DNA of 64,000 bases, taken from positions 558,001 to 622,000 of the forward strand of contig CM046864.1 in NCBI GenBank assembly GCA_025617745.1, read 5' to 3'. Positions 33,964-45,620 of this stretch are shown here, piece after piece (the first letter of the stretch is position 1; each line of letters opens with the position of its first letter). The notes under the pieces are model-generated. The model was not told the origin of the DNA and searched no databases. It saw only the letters and a list, made by a program, of their open reading frames with translations. This DNA is from Heliocidaris erythrogramma. Lineage: Eukaryota > Echinodermata > Echinoidea > Camarodonta > Echinometridae. Made by a program: the position numbers and the translations under genes.

Positions 33964-34335
33964 ACTGTAGTACTAAGTTTGATAGTTCATTGTACAGATA
34001 ACTTAGTTTAACATTTTTGTGTTGTGTTACAAAATTTATGTTTGGTGTTATTGCTCTTTAACAGAAAGGTGTAGAAATTGTACCAGTAAAATGTACAACT
34101 AAGTAACATTTATTCAGGAACGGTTTTCTAGGAGTAGTTCTAAGTTTGAGGAACTTTGGATTTATTGTGATGAATAATTGATATTAGTCCAGGAGACCAT
34201 GCCAGAGGAATATCATTCTGGTAACTGTAGGTGGTTTTCCTGTCATAGTTTCCAAAGTAACTTGTTATTTAGTTTTGTCTTGAGACTTTGAGTAGTTTTC
34301 GCTCGGGGTCCGAGCTAGCCGAAGGAGGGAGGCTG

Positions 34336-35290
34336 TGTAACGAAATTGGGTTTAATTTCGTAGAAAAGCTTAAGTTTTCGTATAGAAATAATCGTTTTGG
34401 CCGATTACCGTATTGAAATAACATTTTATCAAAATGTGAGATCGATCATGTTACGTTTCTGGGAAAAGAGGATGTTGTAGTTACACTTTAGTCTGTAACT
34501 TTTGTTGTTGTTATATTTGCCTTATATGATTGTTACCAAGTTATTTAGCATTTTATGCCAATTAATCTGGTAGGTCATTTGCCTAGGTCAAAGTAAGGAA
34601 AGTTAGGAAAATATGAGTTGATTATTGCATGAGTATTTAGTTAACCACTTTTTCTTGTACATGTGATTGCATATGTTATGGTGTATTTGCTGAATAAAAC
34701 GTCTATGGCTGAGTCATTCACTGTATGCCAAGTCAGCGCTCACCGAGCCTGATAGTACGGTGGCTGATACTTCAGGCTGGCTTGGTGTGCGGGCCAAATG
34801 ATTCAAATGATGGTTTTGCACAGTCTTTCCAAATATTAATCTGGAAGATTTCGAGAATAACTTGTTCAATCGCTACGCCAGTGATTGATTTCTTGGTTTT
34901 TGCCCGGGCCTTCTTAGCACCTCATCGCAGGGAAGCTGGTGGATGGCAATCTACTGAAAACGAGGTCTGGACATGGTCGTGCGGTGCTGCGTACTTCTGG
35001 ACATGGTCGTGCGGTACTGCGTACTTTTGGACATGGTCGTGCGGTACTGAAGTCTTCTGGACATGGTCGTGCGGTGCTGCGTACTTCTAGACATGGTCGT
35101 GCGGTACTGCGTACTTCTGAAGAGTAAACTAGCAGAAATAGCGCAGTAGTGACGGTTTGCAGAGAAAGCAAGGTTTGGAGAGAAAGCAGGTTCGACAAGG
35201 TGGTATATTTCCGCCAAACGTACCACGTCCTCAGCTCGGGCTATCCTGACCGAAACCGCAGCTGGAGGAAGCAGCGTCGATTTCGTTACA
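34336..35290 (+). repeat. 3' LTR
   Basis: 955 bp, TG...CA, preceded by the purine tract at about 34321-34335. It is intact and shows the uninterrupted TACG site at which the 5' LTR was later split. Five 29 bp repeats lie at about 34969-35118. Confidence 0.92.
34969..35118. repeat. 29 bp tandem repeat inside the LTR
   Basis: About five copies of a unit containing GGACATGGTCGTGCGGT and GCTGCGTACTTCT; the same array is in the 5' LTR (about 31685-31834). It makes periodic ORFs in several frames that are not genes. Confidence 0.85.
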
Positions 35291-35704
35291 ATATATTGAC
35301 GTAAAGCTTAGTAAACAAAGAATATAATTACCCTGGTTATTCATAAATTTTCGTCTCCGTTTATCCATAAAAAATAAAAAAGATAATTTTTTTTGGTCCG
35401 CCCCCTCCCTATGGCGTAACACTGCAGGGGGTCGCTAGACGTGTGACGACATGTCATGTATACAGGTCCGAGTGCGTCTACACGATATGTCGTCATCAAA
35501 TTTTCACCCCCCGCAAAGTAGCGTTCCTCAGAGACGGGGCCCAAACCACCGGGGCTCAACATTCGGGACGCTGTTACTCATTCCACAGGAAACGGAATCT
35601 CATGAAGTTGGTTTCAATTTGTTCAGAAAATATATAGCTCCCCGTGGATGAATAAAGGGTATATTTCAAAATTCGGTCAGGCTGAGGTCTTTAAGACTGC
35701 GAGT

Positions 35705-36390
35705 AGAGCAATTTTTTTTCCACGACGGTATAATAGACGATATTACCCTTACTAGTAAAGATTCAACAAAATTCTTGGGTGTGTTAATAGATTCCAATTT
35801 AACGTGGAAAAATCACATTGATAATATATCATCTAACATATCAAGAGGAGTAGGTATATTAAACAAACTAAAAGACAGTTTACATCAAAAAATCCTCATT
35901 TATATTGTATAATGTGCTAGTTTATCCGTATTTATCTTACTCTAACCTGGCATGGGGAAATTCCTACATAACAAGAATTAATTCCTTACTTTTACTCCGG
36001 AAAAAAGCGCTGCGCATTTGTACGTCTTCGCACTATTTAGCAAACACAGATCCATTATTTTACAAACTCAAAACACTTAAAATAAATGACATTCATGTAT
36101 TCCAAACGGCTATTTTTATGTTTAAATTCTCGAAACAATCTCTACCTAGTACTCTTCAAAATACTTTCATTCAAAACTCCAGCGTTCATTCCTATCCAAC
36201 TCGTCATTGTTCTGATATTCACTTGAACAATCCGAGACTATTCCTGGCGCAAAAACTATTAGACACAATGGTCCTGATATATGGAACTCACTACCTGGAA
36301 ATATAAAATCTGCCTCTTCTCATTTTTCTTTTAAAGCTCTAATGAAGAAACATTTGCTGCTAAATTACAACCATGAATGATTTCCGTGAA
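35705..36390 (+). pseudogene. LINE RT C-terminal part, copy A
   Basis: Continues the LINE interrupted at 26239. Encodes DSTKFLGVLIDSNLTWKNH, ISRGVGILNKL, then YPYLSYSNLAWGNSY, RKKALRICTSSHYL and, at the end, a frame change into the PDIWNSLPGNIKS-type C-terminus. The 3' region runs to about 37100. The frame is broken at least twice, so it is dead. Confidence 0.8.
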
Positions 36391-37100
36391 TATCGGCCCT
36401 GATTGACCTGTACCCCTTGTTACCCTTTAACCAAACTCAACTTCCCTCCATACAATTACATTCTCTGCAAAACCATAATCCCCAGCTATAATTTTATGCA
36501 CTTTTCACCAGCGCACTCATGGCACAGAACTGATATATGCAATTCCCTTAAAATGACAATGTGGCGATTCATAGGTGAATCTCAATGTATGCAATTTTCT
36601 TGAATTTACAATATGGCGAATTATTTTAATATTTATTTCCTGAATCCTCCTCATCTATACGTATGCAATTCTGGGCTAATATCGTCTTAAGCATTTGCTT
36701 ATGATAGTTTTGCCCTCTGCATTTTGTAAATAATTGTACCTACATAATCAAATGTTTTATATCGAATTATATCTATACTCACTGTATTACTGGTACGTGT
36801 ATATGTTATCACTGTAAGATGGTTACATTCATGATGTAAACACTCAACAGGGGCGGATACAGGATTTTCAGAAAGGGGGCGCACACTGAGGAACCCTCCG
36901 TCCGGGGCATACTTTGTCAGACAAAACGGGGGGGGGCGCCCTCCCCCCCCCCCCCCCCTCCGCTGGATCCGCGCCTGCTCAATTATTTTTATGTAAGTTT
37001 ATCGCCTCATCCCTTATATGTTACGTTTGAAAGCAACTGTTGTTTAACATTGATTATGAAATAAATGCAGAAAAGCATCTGCAAAGAAACAAACAAACAA
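36391..37100. other. LINE 3' region with an hAT-like MITE, copy A
   Basis: Untranslated LINE tail. An inserted G/C-rich MITE lies at about 36849-36976 (starts CAGGGGCGGATACAGG, ends CTGGATCCGCGCCTG). The LINE ends near the A-rich GAAACAAACAAACAA around 37101. Confidence 0.6.
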
Positions 37101-38195
37101 CCTAAAATGTCTTTTTGCAAACTTTATCTGAAATTGAAAATACGAAGCTCCCTACTCGTGTGTTCCACTCCATTGAAACGGAATCCCCCTAGGGCCCCCT
37201 CCAGACACTCCCCCGATCTACATTCTCTTTCTATAACCCTTGGTGGCACAGTATCCCCACATTTTCAAGAAGCCTCCTTTTTTTTTTCTTCTGATAAGTA
37301 AACGGTTCTGTTTCTAATCAGTACCCTACCCCTCCCTTTCCCCTTTCTGATAAGTGCCAGTTATAACCTGTTAAATGTACTCACTCTCTCTTTTAATAAT
37401 GCCCACTCTAAAGTGCCCTTATTTTTTAGTTTAATTATTACCCTTTCCCCCTTTTCCCCTTCTGAAAAATTGCCCTTGTCACCTTCAGTAGGTTTCCCTT
37501 TTCTTTTTTGTTCTTCTTTTATTTTTTTTTCCAAACATATTTTTAGCATTAGTAATTGTCTAGGGGGTAGTGTCCAGATAAAAAAAATATATAGTTTCAA
37601 AGGCGAATATATATATTCTTTGGTCATAATAGGAAATAATAAGGACAGGTTTACGACACCACATTTTTATCATTTCCCCGGCAACTACCAGTCACACATG
37701 CTATGCAGGAACTCTGAATATGTAAGTCAATGGCAAGTCTGTGAAATTTGAAATTTAGCTGCTTTTTATACACCCAGATTGAATAAGTCTGTTTCAGTCT
37801 CCTCATTCGTTATGGAGTTAATTCATTTCATTTCAAAGGACAGGTATACAACTTCAATTTCATAACCATTTAATCTGGCAACGACTATAGTCACTCATAC
37901 CAACTCTTGTCATCTAAACATTTTTAGTAAAAATCTAATCGAAGTTTAGCTACTTGCTGTGAGAGCTACTTGATTGATACCCAGGGGGAAAAAAAACTGA
38001 GGATAGATATGTCATTCCATGAATTAATTAACGTAAGAAGAAGTCTCCTACGATGTATAGCGTATATCTACATCAATGTAGATCCCGATTGATTTTGGAT
38101 TTGTTTTCAGGCCGGATTTGGACAAAAATCTACTTTGAGAGGCAAAATAACAAATATTTTGGGTGTTATAATATACAAATAATGCACAGGTCTGA
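37101..38195. other. Diverged array unit without an LRR exon, copy A
   Basis: A T/C-rich piece with TTCTGATAAGTGCC words (37310-37500) is followed by array-unit sequence (AAGGACAGG, TATACACCCAGATTGAATAAG, TCAGGCCGGATTTGG). The position where the LRR exon is expected is deleted. Confidence 0.5.
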
Positions 38196-38461
38196 GTGTG
38201 TCGGTAGGAATTGTGTGCATAAGGTAACTATGGAATGTTTAACCCACGAGGCGCAGCCGAGTTTCCATAGTTTCCATAGTTACCGCATGCACACTATTCC
38301 TATCGACACACGAAAAAACATGTGCATCATCTGTTTTATAGAACGGTGGACAAATTTTTGCCAAAAATCCATTTTTTTCAAGCATGCGTCCGGTAATTAC
38401 CGACGCATATCAAATTTACTGGATGCATGGCTAGCCATGCGTCGGTAATTACCGGACGCAT
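38196..38461. repeat. Two consecutive inverted repeats, copy A
   Basis: The first has arms of about 40 bp (38196-38235 and 38272-38311; GTGTGTCGGTAGGAA and GTAACTATGG). The second has perfect 25 bp arms (38384-38408 and 38437-38461; ATGCGTCCGGTAATTACCG). The sister copies are near 46825-46940 and 47013-47090. Confidence 0.75.
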
Positions 38462-39116
38462 GGCAAATTTACCGGATGCATGATAAGAGAAAAAACCTTA
38501 TACAAGGCACTGCTTCATGCTTGCACTGGTAAATCATTTCCATGCATCATAAATAGCTTTTAGAAATTTAATGACTTCCATCTGGCTATTTAAGGTTAAA
38601 TTTCAAAATTTCATTTTTTTTTCAGTGTTACTAGAGTCTTGACCCTAAGCTAACTACTGTCAACTTTTTTATTTCAGAATCTGTCAACAACTAGCCCAAG
38701 TTAGATATAATCTAGTCTATTTACATTAAATCAAGTAATTTAAAGAATTAATGCAAAGATTCTGAGAACTTCTAGTCTTGCATCAACAAATTTTAAGTCT
38801 GGTCATCCCATAATGATAATCCAGGCCAGACCAGTCATGCCAGTGACAGTAGTTGTCGGTACGTGTCGATGCAGTGGATATGCAGTGCAGCGTACGGTAC
38901 AGTGACCCTCTCCTTTCAGTTTCACACTGCACTGATTTTCATTTAATCGCCTTTTCAGTTTGCTTGTTTTTAAACAGGTAGATCTATAATCGGATTTTAT
39001 TGGGCTTACCATCAGAATCCGAAGTCAACTATCATTAACATCTGAATTTTGTCTCAAATCTTGCAATTCTCCGTCATTAAAAAGTCGTATATCGCGGCTC
39101 TCACCTCACTCTCGCA
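38462..39116. other. Non-coding spacer of copy A
   Basis: Nothing recognised except a short GCAGTGCAGCGTACGG repeat area near 38880, which is longer in copy B (47500-47550). Confidence 0.4.
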
Positions 39117-39715
39117 TAGCCAGGATTGGCTTCGTGAATGTAAAAAAAAAAATTGGCTATACGCCTTCTACATCACGAAGCCAGGCGTTCTTACCCAGCA
39201 ATCTAATCTAATTGCGCACGGGTTAGCAGGACTGGAAAATGCCCTGAAATAACACTTTTCTGATAACCCCCGCGACCGACAGCTCCTTCACCACAGCGTT
39301 TCCTCCTAGCAAAACGTTTAGAATTAGAATGTCTTTTTGATCGTACGTATTTTTACCAAAAAATCCAAAAAAGATCATAAGAAATTTCCGAGAACTCGCC
39401 AGTGTTTGTATGTATCCATTGTCTTGCCATATCTGCATGACAAGAGGAGGCATGGATACACACAAACATTGGCGAGTTCTCGGAAATTTCTTATGATCTT
39501 TTTTGGATTTTTTGGTAAAAATACGTACGATCAAAAAGACATTCTAATTCTAAAAGTCGCGGGAGTTATCAGAAAAGTGTTATTTCAGGGCATTTTCCAG
39601 TCCTGCTAACCCGTGCGCAATTAGATTGCTGGGTAAGAACGCCTGGCTTCGTGATGTAGAAGGCGTATAGCCAATTTTTTTTTTTTTTTTACATTCACGA
39701 AGCCAATCCTGGCTA
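39117..39715. mobile_element. Foldback element, about 300 bp arms, copy A
   Basis: An almost perfect inverted repeat: TAGCCAGGATTGGCTTCGTG at 39117, its complement ending at 39715, with a short loop near 39420-39440. Because both arms carry the same sequence, nearly the same chance ORF (MIVRIFTKKSKKDHKKF) appears on both strands. The sister copy is 47767-48363. Confidence 0.85.
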
Positions 39716-40861
39716 CTCTCGCACTCGCTAAAATAAATATCGATAGCATGTTTACAGTGGCTATCGTCAGTGATCGTAATAATTATCGATATCGAACGTC
39801 AGGCCAGTAAAATTCAAGGCGCAGCTCTTGACCAATGAGATTGCAGGGATTTCTCGACCCGTTCTATAATAAGAAATAACGAGGACAGGTTTACTTGCGT
39901 TTTATACACCCAAATTGTATAAGGGTGTTTCCATCTCCTTCTTCTTGATGAACAGGTATATACAAATTGACATTTCATAATAATTTTATCTGGCAATGCG
40001 ACTAGTCACTCATACTAGTAAGCAAAAGAGGGTTCCTAGTCATTCTAGCCATTTAGAGTAAAAATCTAATCGAAGTTGAAAAGAAGACAAAGAAAAACAA
40101 AGCAGGAAGGGTAGAGGGGGTAATGGAACGTCAAATACAATAGTACATCGAAGTATTCAGGAGATTTGAAAATTGCAGTTAAATGGCAATATTAACAACC
40201 AAATTGAATATGTCTGTGAAACATACTTGCTTATACACCCAGATTGATTAAGTCTGTTTCAATCGCCTTCTTGATTTCATTGCACGTGTAACTCCATAGT
40301 CATACATCACTACAACACTTGCAGCCGGTAAAGCCTGCCTAATAAATGTACTTATGTTCAAAGGTGTAATATATTCTTAATCAGTGACCTGTATCACTTT
40401 AGAAATAAAATATCAGAAAAGGGTTTAAATCAAGACATTCTAGCTTACGGTATCATCTGCTAACACTTTACATGGGGCTGCCATTTTCTTGATGACATGG
40501 AGTTGTACAGAACCACTGGAAACCGTTCTTGTCAGGAAGATATTTTTAATCCTCGAGCTAAATTGCTCCTCTTCATTATAAAAAAATCCCCATATATGAT
40601 GGAAAATACATAACAGGTGTATACATAATATATTCTAAAATTTGAAAATTTATAGATTTCTTTTTAAATTCTCTGGTTTTGCTATCTATATAGAAATCGA
40701 TTTCTTGGGCTTGTCGGGCAGAGCAGAACATAATTTATACAATGCGCATTTTGACTTTTGAAGTCCATTATCTCAAAGCAGGTGAATGCATAGTTTGTCA
40801 TTATTGACGCGCGGGAAAGTCATCATCCATAAATTTGCTCCGTCGCGCACGTCATAGTATT
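39716..40861. other. Array-unit sequence and spacer, copy A
   Basis: Array-unit sequence at 39860-40340 ends in a truncated LRR exon (40323-40343). The rest matches 48370-49513 and includes CCATTATCTCAAAGCAGG at 40771, shared with 1121. Confidence 0.5.
40323..40343 (-). pseudogene. Truncated LRR exon, copy A
   Basis: Only the 3' end of an LRR exon is present: GCAGGCTTTACCGGCT, giving L-Y-R-L, a further variable pair (Y-R). The donor reads GCAAGTG here and GTAAGTG in copy B (48978-48998). The upstream part has been replaced by unrelated sequence. Confidence 0.6.
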
Positions 40862-42096
40862 TGATTTGATTTGATTTGATTTATTCGTCAGGTATATTAC
40901 AATACAAACACATCGAGGTACCATGACAGGATAGCCCATGAAAGCCGAAATGGCTTATTTCCAATGGGGTCCTTACCTAAATAACTGATAAAAAAATACA
41001 CTAAGAAAACACATTAGTACGGCTACAAGACTATCGTACAAGTACGACAAGTAATAAGAATGTACTAAAGTAGCAAAATAAAACATAACATTTTTATAAA
41101 GTAGGCGAAGATTACATAAATGTGGAAACAAGACTTACTCAACGGAAAAAAAAACTATATACAGAAAATCATAATGAAACTATCGATAATAAACGTTGGT
41201 TACATAAGTCATATAATATAGGACAAAACCCTCTGAGCTACAAAAAAGAGAGGAGAAATACAGTTATGGAGTAGACACATTTTTTCAGATGATGCTTCAA
41301 TACCCTTTTAAAATGTAAAAAAATGTTTCACTGACTTAACATGATTTGGGAGGGAATTCCAGAAAAGAATACAGTTAAAATAAAAGGAATTTCCAATTTT
41401 ACCTTTCCGCTTAGGCACTACGAAATTAAATTGACTATTTCTAGTGTCATGCCCATGAACACTTAATTATTTGAAATAATTATAGTGATCTGCATTAGAG
41501 TAAAAAATCTTATGTACATGGTAAATTAAAAGTTGATCTAAGGTTTATATGAAGAAGACCAGCTTTTTCAAGTTCACTCTTCCCAATGTGTGTTCTTGGT
41601 GGTAAGTGATTGATAAACCTTACAATCTTATTTTGAATTATTTTTAACTTTTTTTTTAAACCTTGCCTAGACTGCAGTACCATGCCGCATTAGCATAATC
41701 AAATAAACATTGTATTAAGGAAAAACTTAAAATGCGTCTTGATTTTAAGTTCATGCAATTTTGATAACGATACAAACATTTTAGACGAGCATTAGCTTTT
41801 TTGACTATAGTGTCAACCAAACTTGAGCAAGAAAGATCACTAGCTATATTTAGTCCTAAATACTTCACAGAATCCTGTCTCTTAATGAGTTGATTGTTAT
41901 AACTTATATTGAAATCATCAGTATACTACAACCTACTCCGCGAACAAAACAAAATACTTTCGGTTTTACCAATATGTAAGCTAAGCTTATTTGCTGTCAT
42001 CCAACACAGTTTGATAATTCTAAGCTAAGTTTTTCCCCGATCAGCTTAGGATCAGTACCAGATAGTAACACACTATCATCCGCATATAAAAGTATG
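40862..42096 (-). mobile_element. LINE 3' half, copy A
   Basis: Minus-strand LINE, sister of 49514-52722. It ends in a 3' tail of four AAATC units. RT C-terminal blocks are readable (KYLGLNIASDLSCSS, RILSFSLIQCLFDYANAAW). The Tc1 copy interrupts it at 42097, and the duplication border cuts it there. Confidence 0.8.
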
Positions 42097-42627
42097 CTGA
42101 CCCGCAATAAAAAGTACCCACGACTTTATAATGGTATATCATATTTATATTGACAGACACAGAATGACATTGAACCAGGGTGGAAAGATTGACATTTTAT
42201 TGAAACATTTCACTAATTTCGGAAGACAATGCTGTCTCTTGTCAGCGCGAATTACAGCGCAGAACACAACAAGTTGAAAAATGAAAGTCACAGATCACCC
42301 CTGGTGTTTGTGGATGGCAACATCACTGCACCAGCGCTATGTGGACGATATCCTGAGACCACACCTGGTGCCATTCCGCAGAACAACCGAGGACTGCGTA
42401 TCTTTCAGCATGACAATGCCCGACCTCATGCTGCACGGCTAACCACTGCATTCATGAGGGGTGCACATTAACACCATGGAGTGGCCGGCGATGTTCCCTG
42501 ACCTCAATCCCATTGAGCATCTGTGGGATGAGCTTGGGAGGCGCATTGCTGGCAGGGTCAGGACTCGTGCACAACTGATCCAGACTTTGCAAGATGAATG
42601 GAACACGATTCCACAAGATTTCATTCA
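42097..42627 (+). mobile_element. Tc1-like element, truncated by the duplication border
   Basis: Same as 50776-51307 but cut at about 42627, where copy A of the duplication ends and copy B begins. Contains DNARPHAARLTTAFM and a TIR at its left end only. Confidence 0.8.
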
Positions 42628-42734
42628 TTAACAACCAAATTGATTAAGTCTGTTTCTATCTCCTTCTTCATGATAGAGTCAATTCATTTCATTGCACGTG
42701 TAACTCCAAAGTCATACCTCATTACAATACTTAC

Positions 42735-42806
42735 AGCATGTTAAGACGGCCTAATCCATTGAAGATTCCTGGGTTGAGAGACTGAATCTGGTTACCATTT
42801 AAATAT
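42735..42806 (-). CDS. LRR exon e (72 bp), duplication copy B
   Basis: Paralogue of exon d with one further change (His to Gln after NQI). Encodes YLNGNQIQSLN, PGIFNGLGRL and the pair N-M. Splice sites and phase intact. Confidence 0.8.
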
Positions 42807-43699
42807 CTACGTACATAAATATGGAGGGAAAAGAGGAAAAAACTAAGGATAGATATGTCATTCCATGCATGAACATAAGAAGAAGTCTCCTACGATGTAT
42901 ATCATTATTTACATCAATATTTTACCTCTGAAAGCAGGGCAATGTAGATCCCAACTGATTTTGGATTTGTTTTCAGGCCGGATTTAGACAAAAATCTATT
43001 TTCAAGTGCTAAAGGACATATTTTGTGTCATAATAAGAAATAACGAGAACAAGTGCACGGCTCCAGTGTTTTTTTTTAATCATTTTCCTCGGCAGCTACC
43101 ATTCACATCTAATATAAATTATAGGGACTCTGAATGTATAATTCAATGACAGTATAAATTACCAACTGAATAAGTCCGTGAAATTTACTTGCTTTTTATA
43201 CACCCAGATTTAATAGGGTTGTTTCCATCTCCTTCTTCTTGATGGAGCTAATTCATTTGATTTCACAAGGACAGGTATACAACTTCTAATTTCAAAATTT
43301 TGTCTGGCAACAACTAGTCACTCATAATAAGTAAGATTGAATAAGTCCGTGAAATTTACTTTCTTTTTATACACCCAGATTTAATAGGGTTGTATCCATC
43401 TCCCTCTTCTTGATGGAGCTAATTCATTTCATTTCACAAGGACAGGTATACAACTTACACATTTCATAACCATTTTACCTGGCAACGACTAGTCACTCAT
43501 ACTAAGTAAGAGAGGGTTCGTAGTCATTTTCTTGTCATCTGAACATTTTTAATAAAAATCTAGTCAAAGTTTAAAAGAAGACTAAGAAAAAACAAAGCAG
43601 GATGGGTAGAAGGAGCAATGGAACGTCAATGGCAATATTAACAACCAAATTGAATATGTCTTTGAAACATACTTGCTTATACACCAGGGGTCCACTCCT

Positions 43700-43902
43700 T
43701 TTTCTATTTTACGTTAACGACATTTCTCATTCTGCGCCATCATTATGATATATATTATATGCAGATGACACTAATGTATTTCATTCTCATAAGGATTTAA
43801 ATGAACTAATTGAAACAATTAATACACAATTAATCAATATATCCCATTGGTTTAAATGCAATAAACTTTCGTTAAATATAAGCAAAACTAACTTCAGACA
43901 CT
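43700..43902 (+). pseudogene. LINE RT fragment, copy B (upstream part)
   Basis: Sister of 26019-26239 with the same 5' truncation and the same YADDTNVF block; resumes at 44336 after the MITE. Confidence 0.8.
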
Positions 43903-43906
43903 TTAA

Positions 43907-44331
43907 AGACCTCAGCCTGACCCAAAACAACCATATATTGACGTAAAGCTTAGTAAACAAAGAATATAATTACCCTGGTTATTCATAAATTTTCGTCTCC
44001 GTTTATCCATAAAAAATAAAAAGGATAATTTTTTTGGTCCGCCCCCTCCCTATGGCGTAACACTGCAGGGGGTCGCTAGACGTGTGACGACATGTCATGT
44101 ATACAGCTCCGAGTGCGTCTACACGATATGTCGTCATCAAATTTTCACCCCCCGCAAAGTAGCGTTCCTCAGAGACGGGGCCCAAACCACCGGGGCTCAA
44201 CATTCGGGACGCTGTTACTCATTCCACAGGAAACGGAATCTCATGAAGTTGGTTTCAATTTGTTCAGAAAATATATAGCTCCCCGTGGATGAATAAAGGG
44301 TATATTTCAAAATTCGGTCAGGCTGAGGTCT
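43907..44331. mobile_element. TTAA MITE, copy B, undivided
   Basis: 425 bp, perfect 16 bp ends (AGACCTCAGCCTGACC), TTAA on both sides (43903-43906 and 44332-44335). It holds the unoccupied target of the LTR element: ACCATATATTG, where copy A has ATAT, element, ATAT. Confidence 0.88.
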
Positions 44332-44335
44332 TTAA

Positions 44336-45484
44336 GACTGCGAGTAGAGCAATTTTTTTTCCACGACGGTATAATAGACGATATTACCCTTACTAGTAAA
44401 GATTCAACAAAATTCTTGGCTGTGTTAATAGATTCCATTTTAACGTGGAAAAATCACATTGATAATATATCATCTAACATATCAAGAAGAGTAGGTATAT
44501 TAAACAAACTAAAAGACAGTTCACATCGAAAATCCTCATTTATATTGTATAATGTGCTAGTTTATCCGTATTTATCTTACTCTAACCTGGCATGGGGAAA
44601 TTCCTACATAACAAGAATTAATTCCTTACTTTTACTCCGGAAAAAAGCGCTGCGCATTTGTACGTCTTCGCACTATTTAGCAAACACAGATCCATAATTT
44701 TACAAACTCAAAACACTTAAAATAAATGACATTCATGTATTCCAAGCGGCTATTTTTATGTTTAAATTCTCGAAACAATCTCTACCTAGTACTCTTCAAA
44801 ATACTTTCATTCAAAACTCCAGCGTTCATTCCTATCCAACTCGTCATTGTTCTGATATTCACTTGAACAATCCGAGACTATTCCTGGCGCAAAAACTATT
44901 ATACACAATGGTCCTGATATATGGAACTCACTACCTGGAAATATAAAATCTGCCTCTTCTCATTTTTCTCTTAAAGCTCTAATGAAGAAACATTTGCTGC
45001 TAAATTACAACCATGAATGATTGCTTTGAATATCGGCCCCTGATTGTCCTGTACCCCTTGTTACCCTTTAACCAAACTCAACTTCCCTCCATACAATTAC
45101 ATTCTCTGCAAAACCATAATCCCCAGCTATAATTTTATGCACTTTTCACTAGCGCACTCATGGCACAGAACTGATATATGCAATTCCCTTAAAATGACAA
45201 TGTGGCGATTCATAGGTGAATCTCAATGTATGCAATTTTCTTGAATTTACAATATGGCGAATTATTTTAATATTTATTTCCTGAATCCTCCTCATCTATA
45301 CGTATGCAATTCTGGGCTAATATCGTCTTAAGCATTTGCTTATGATAGTTTTGCCCTCTGCATTTTGTAAATAATTGTACCTACATAATCAAATGTTTTA
45401 TATCGAATTATATCTATACTCACTGTATTACTGGTACGTGTATATGTTATCACTGTAAGATGGTTACATTCATGATGTAAACAC
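44336..45484 (+). pseudogene. LINE RT C-terminal part and 3' region, copy B
   Basis: Sister of 35705-36848: SKDSTKFLAVLIDSILTWKNH, YPYLSYSNLAWGNSY, RKKALRICTSSHYL. A few substitutions differ from copy A, including an additional stop (CCATAATTT against CCATTATTT near 44692). Confidence 0.8.
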
Positions 45485-45620
45485 TCAACAGGGGCGGATA
45501 CAGGATTTTCAGAAAGGGGGCGCACACTGAGGAACCCTCCGTCCGGGGCATACTTTGTCAGACAAAACGGGGGGGGGGGCGCCCTACCCCCCCCCCCTCC
45601 TCTGGATCCGCGCCTGCTCA
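45485..45620. mobile_element. hAT-like MITE in the LINE tail, copy B
   Basis: CAGGGGCGGATACAGG at the left and CTGGATCCGCGCCTG at the right, G and C runs inside. Confidence 0.55.

Larger units (their letters stand above)
26270..35290 (+). mobile_element. Gypsy-type LTR retrotransposon, non-autonomous, young fossil
   Basis: Begins TGTAACG and ends CGTTACA, with ATAT on both sides (26266-26269 and 35291-35294). The two LTRs are 955 bp each once an inserted DNA element is discounted, and about three differences between them were noticed, so the insertion is young. Parts seen: 5' LTR, primer-binding region, gag with an aspartic protease in one frame, purine tract (AAGGAGGGAGG) and 3' LTR. Reverse transcriptase, RNase H and integrase were not seen, so it looks incomplete. 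The empty site survives in duplication copy B. Confidence 0.9.
26240..35700. mobile_element. TTAA MITE, copy A, split by an LTR element
   Basis: The ends AGACCTCAGCCTGACC (26240) and GGTCAGGCTGAGGTCT (ending 35700) are perfect 16 bp inverted repeats flanked by TTAA on both sides (26236-26239 and 35701-35704). The MITE sequence itself is 26240-26269 plus 35295-35700. The undivided sister is 43907-44331 (425 bp). No coding capacity. The TTAA target suggests the piggyBac group. Confidence 0.85.
24931..42627. repeat. Tandem segmental duplication, copy A
   Basis: Excluding the LTR element at 26270-35290, this copy matches 42628-51307 throughout, with about 1-2 percent substitutions by eye plus small indels. 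It contains LRR exon d, a LINE 3' half with a TTAA MITE, hAT-like MITEs, palindromes, a foldback element and the 3' part of a second LINE with a Tc1 copy. It ends inside the Tc1 copy at about 42627. Confidence 0.9.

Noticed and set aside
35443-35651. Short ORFs in the TTAA MITE (also 44084-44292)
   Set aside because: Shared only because the segment was duplicated; no domain and no coding bias.
39223-39609. Conserved ORF on both strands (MIVRIFTKKSKK)
   Set aside because: Identical because the two arms of the foldback element are inverted copies.
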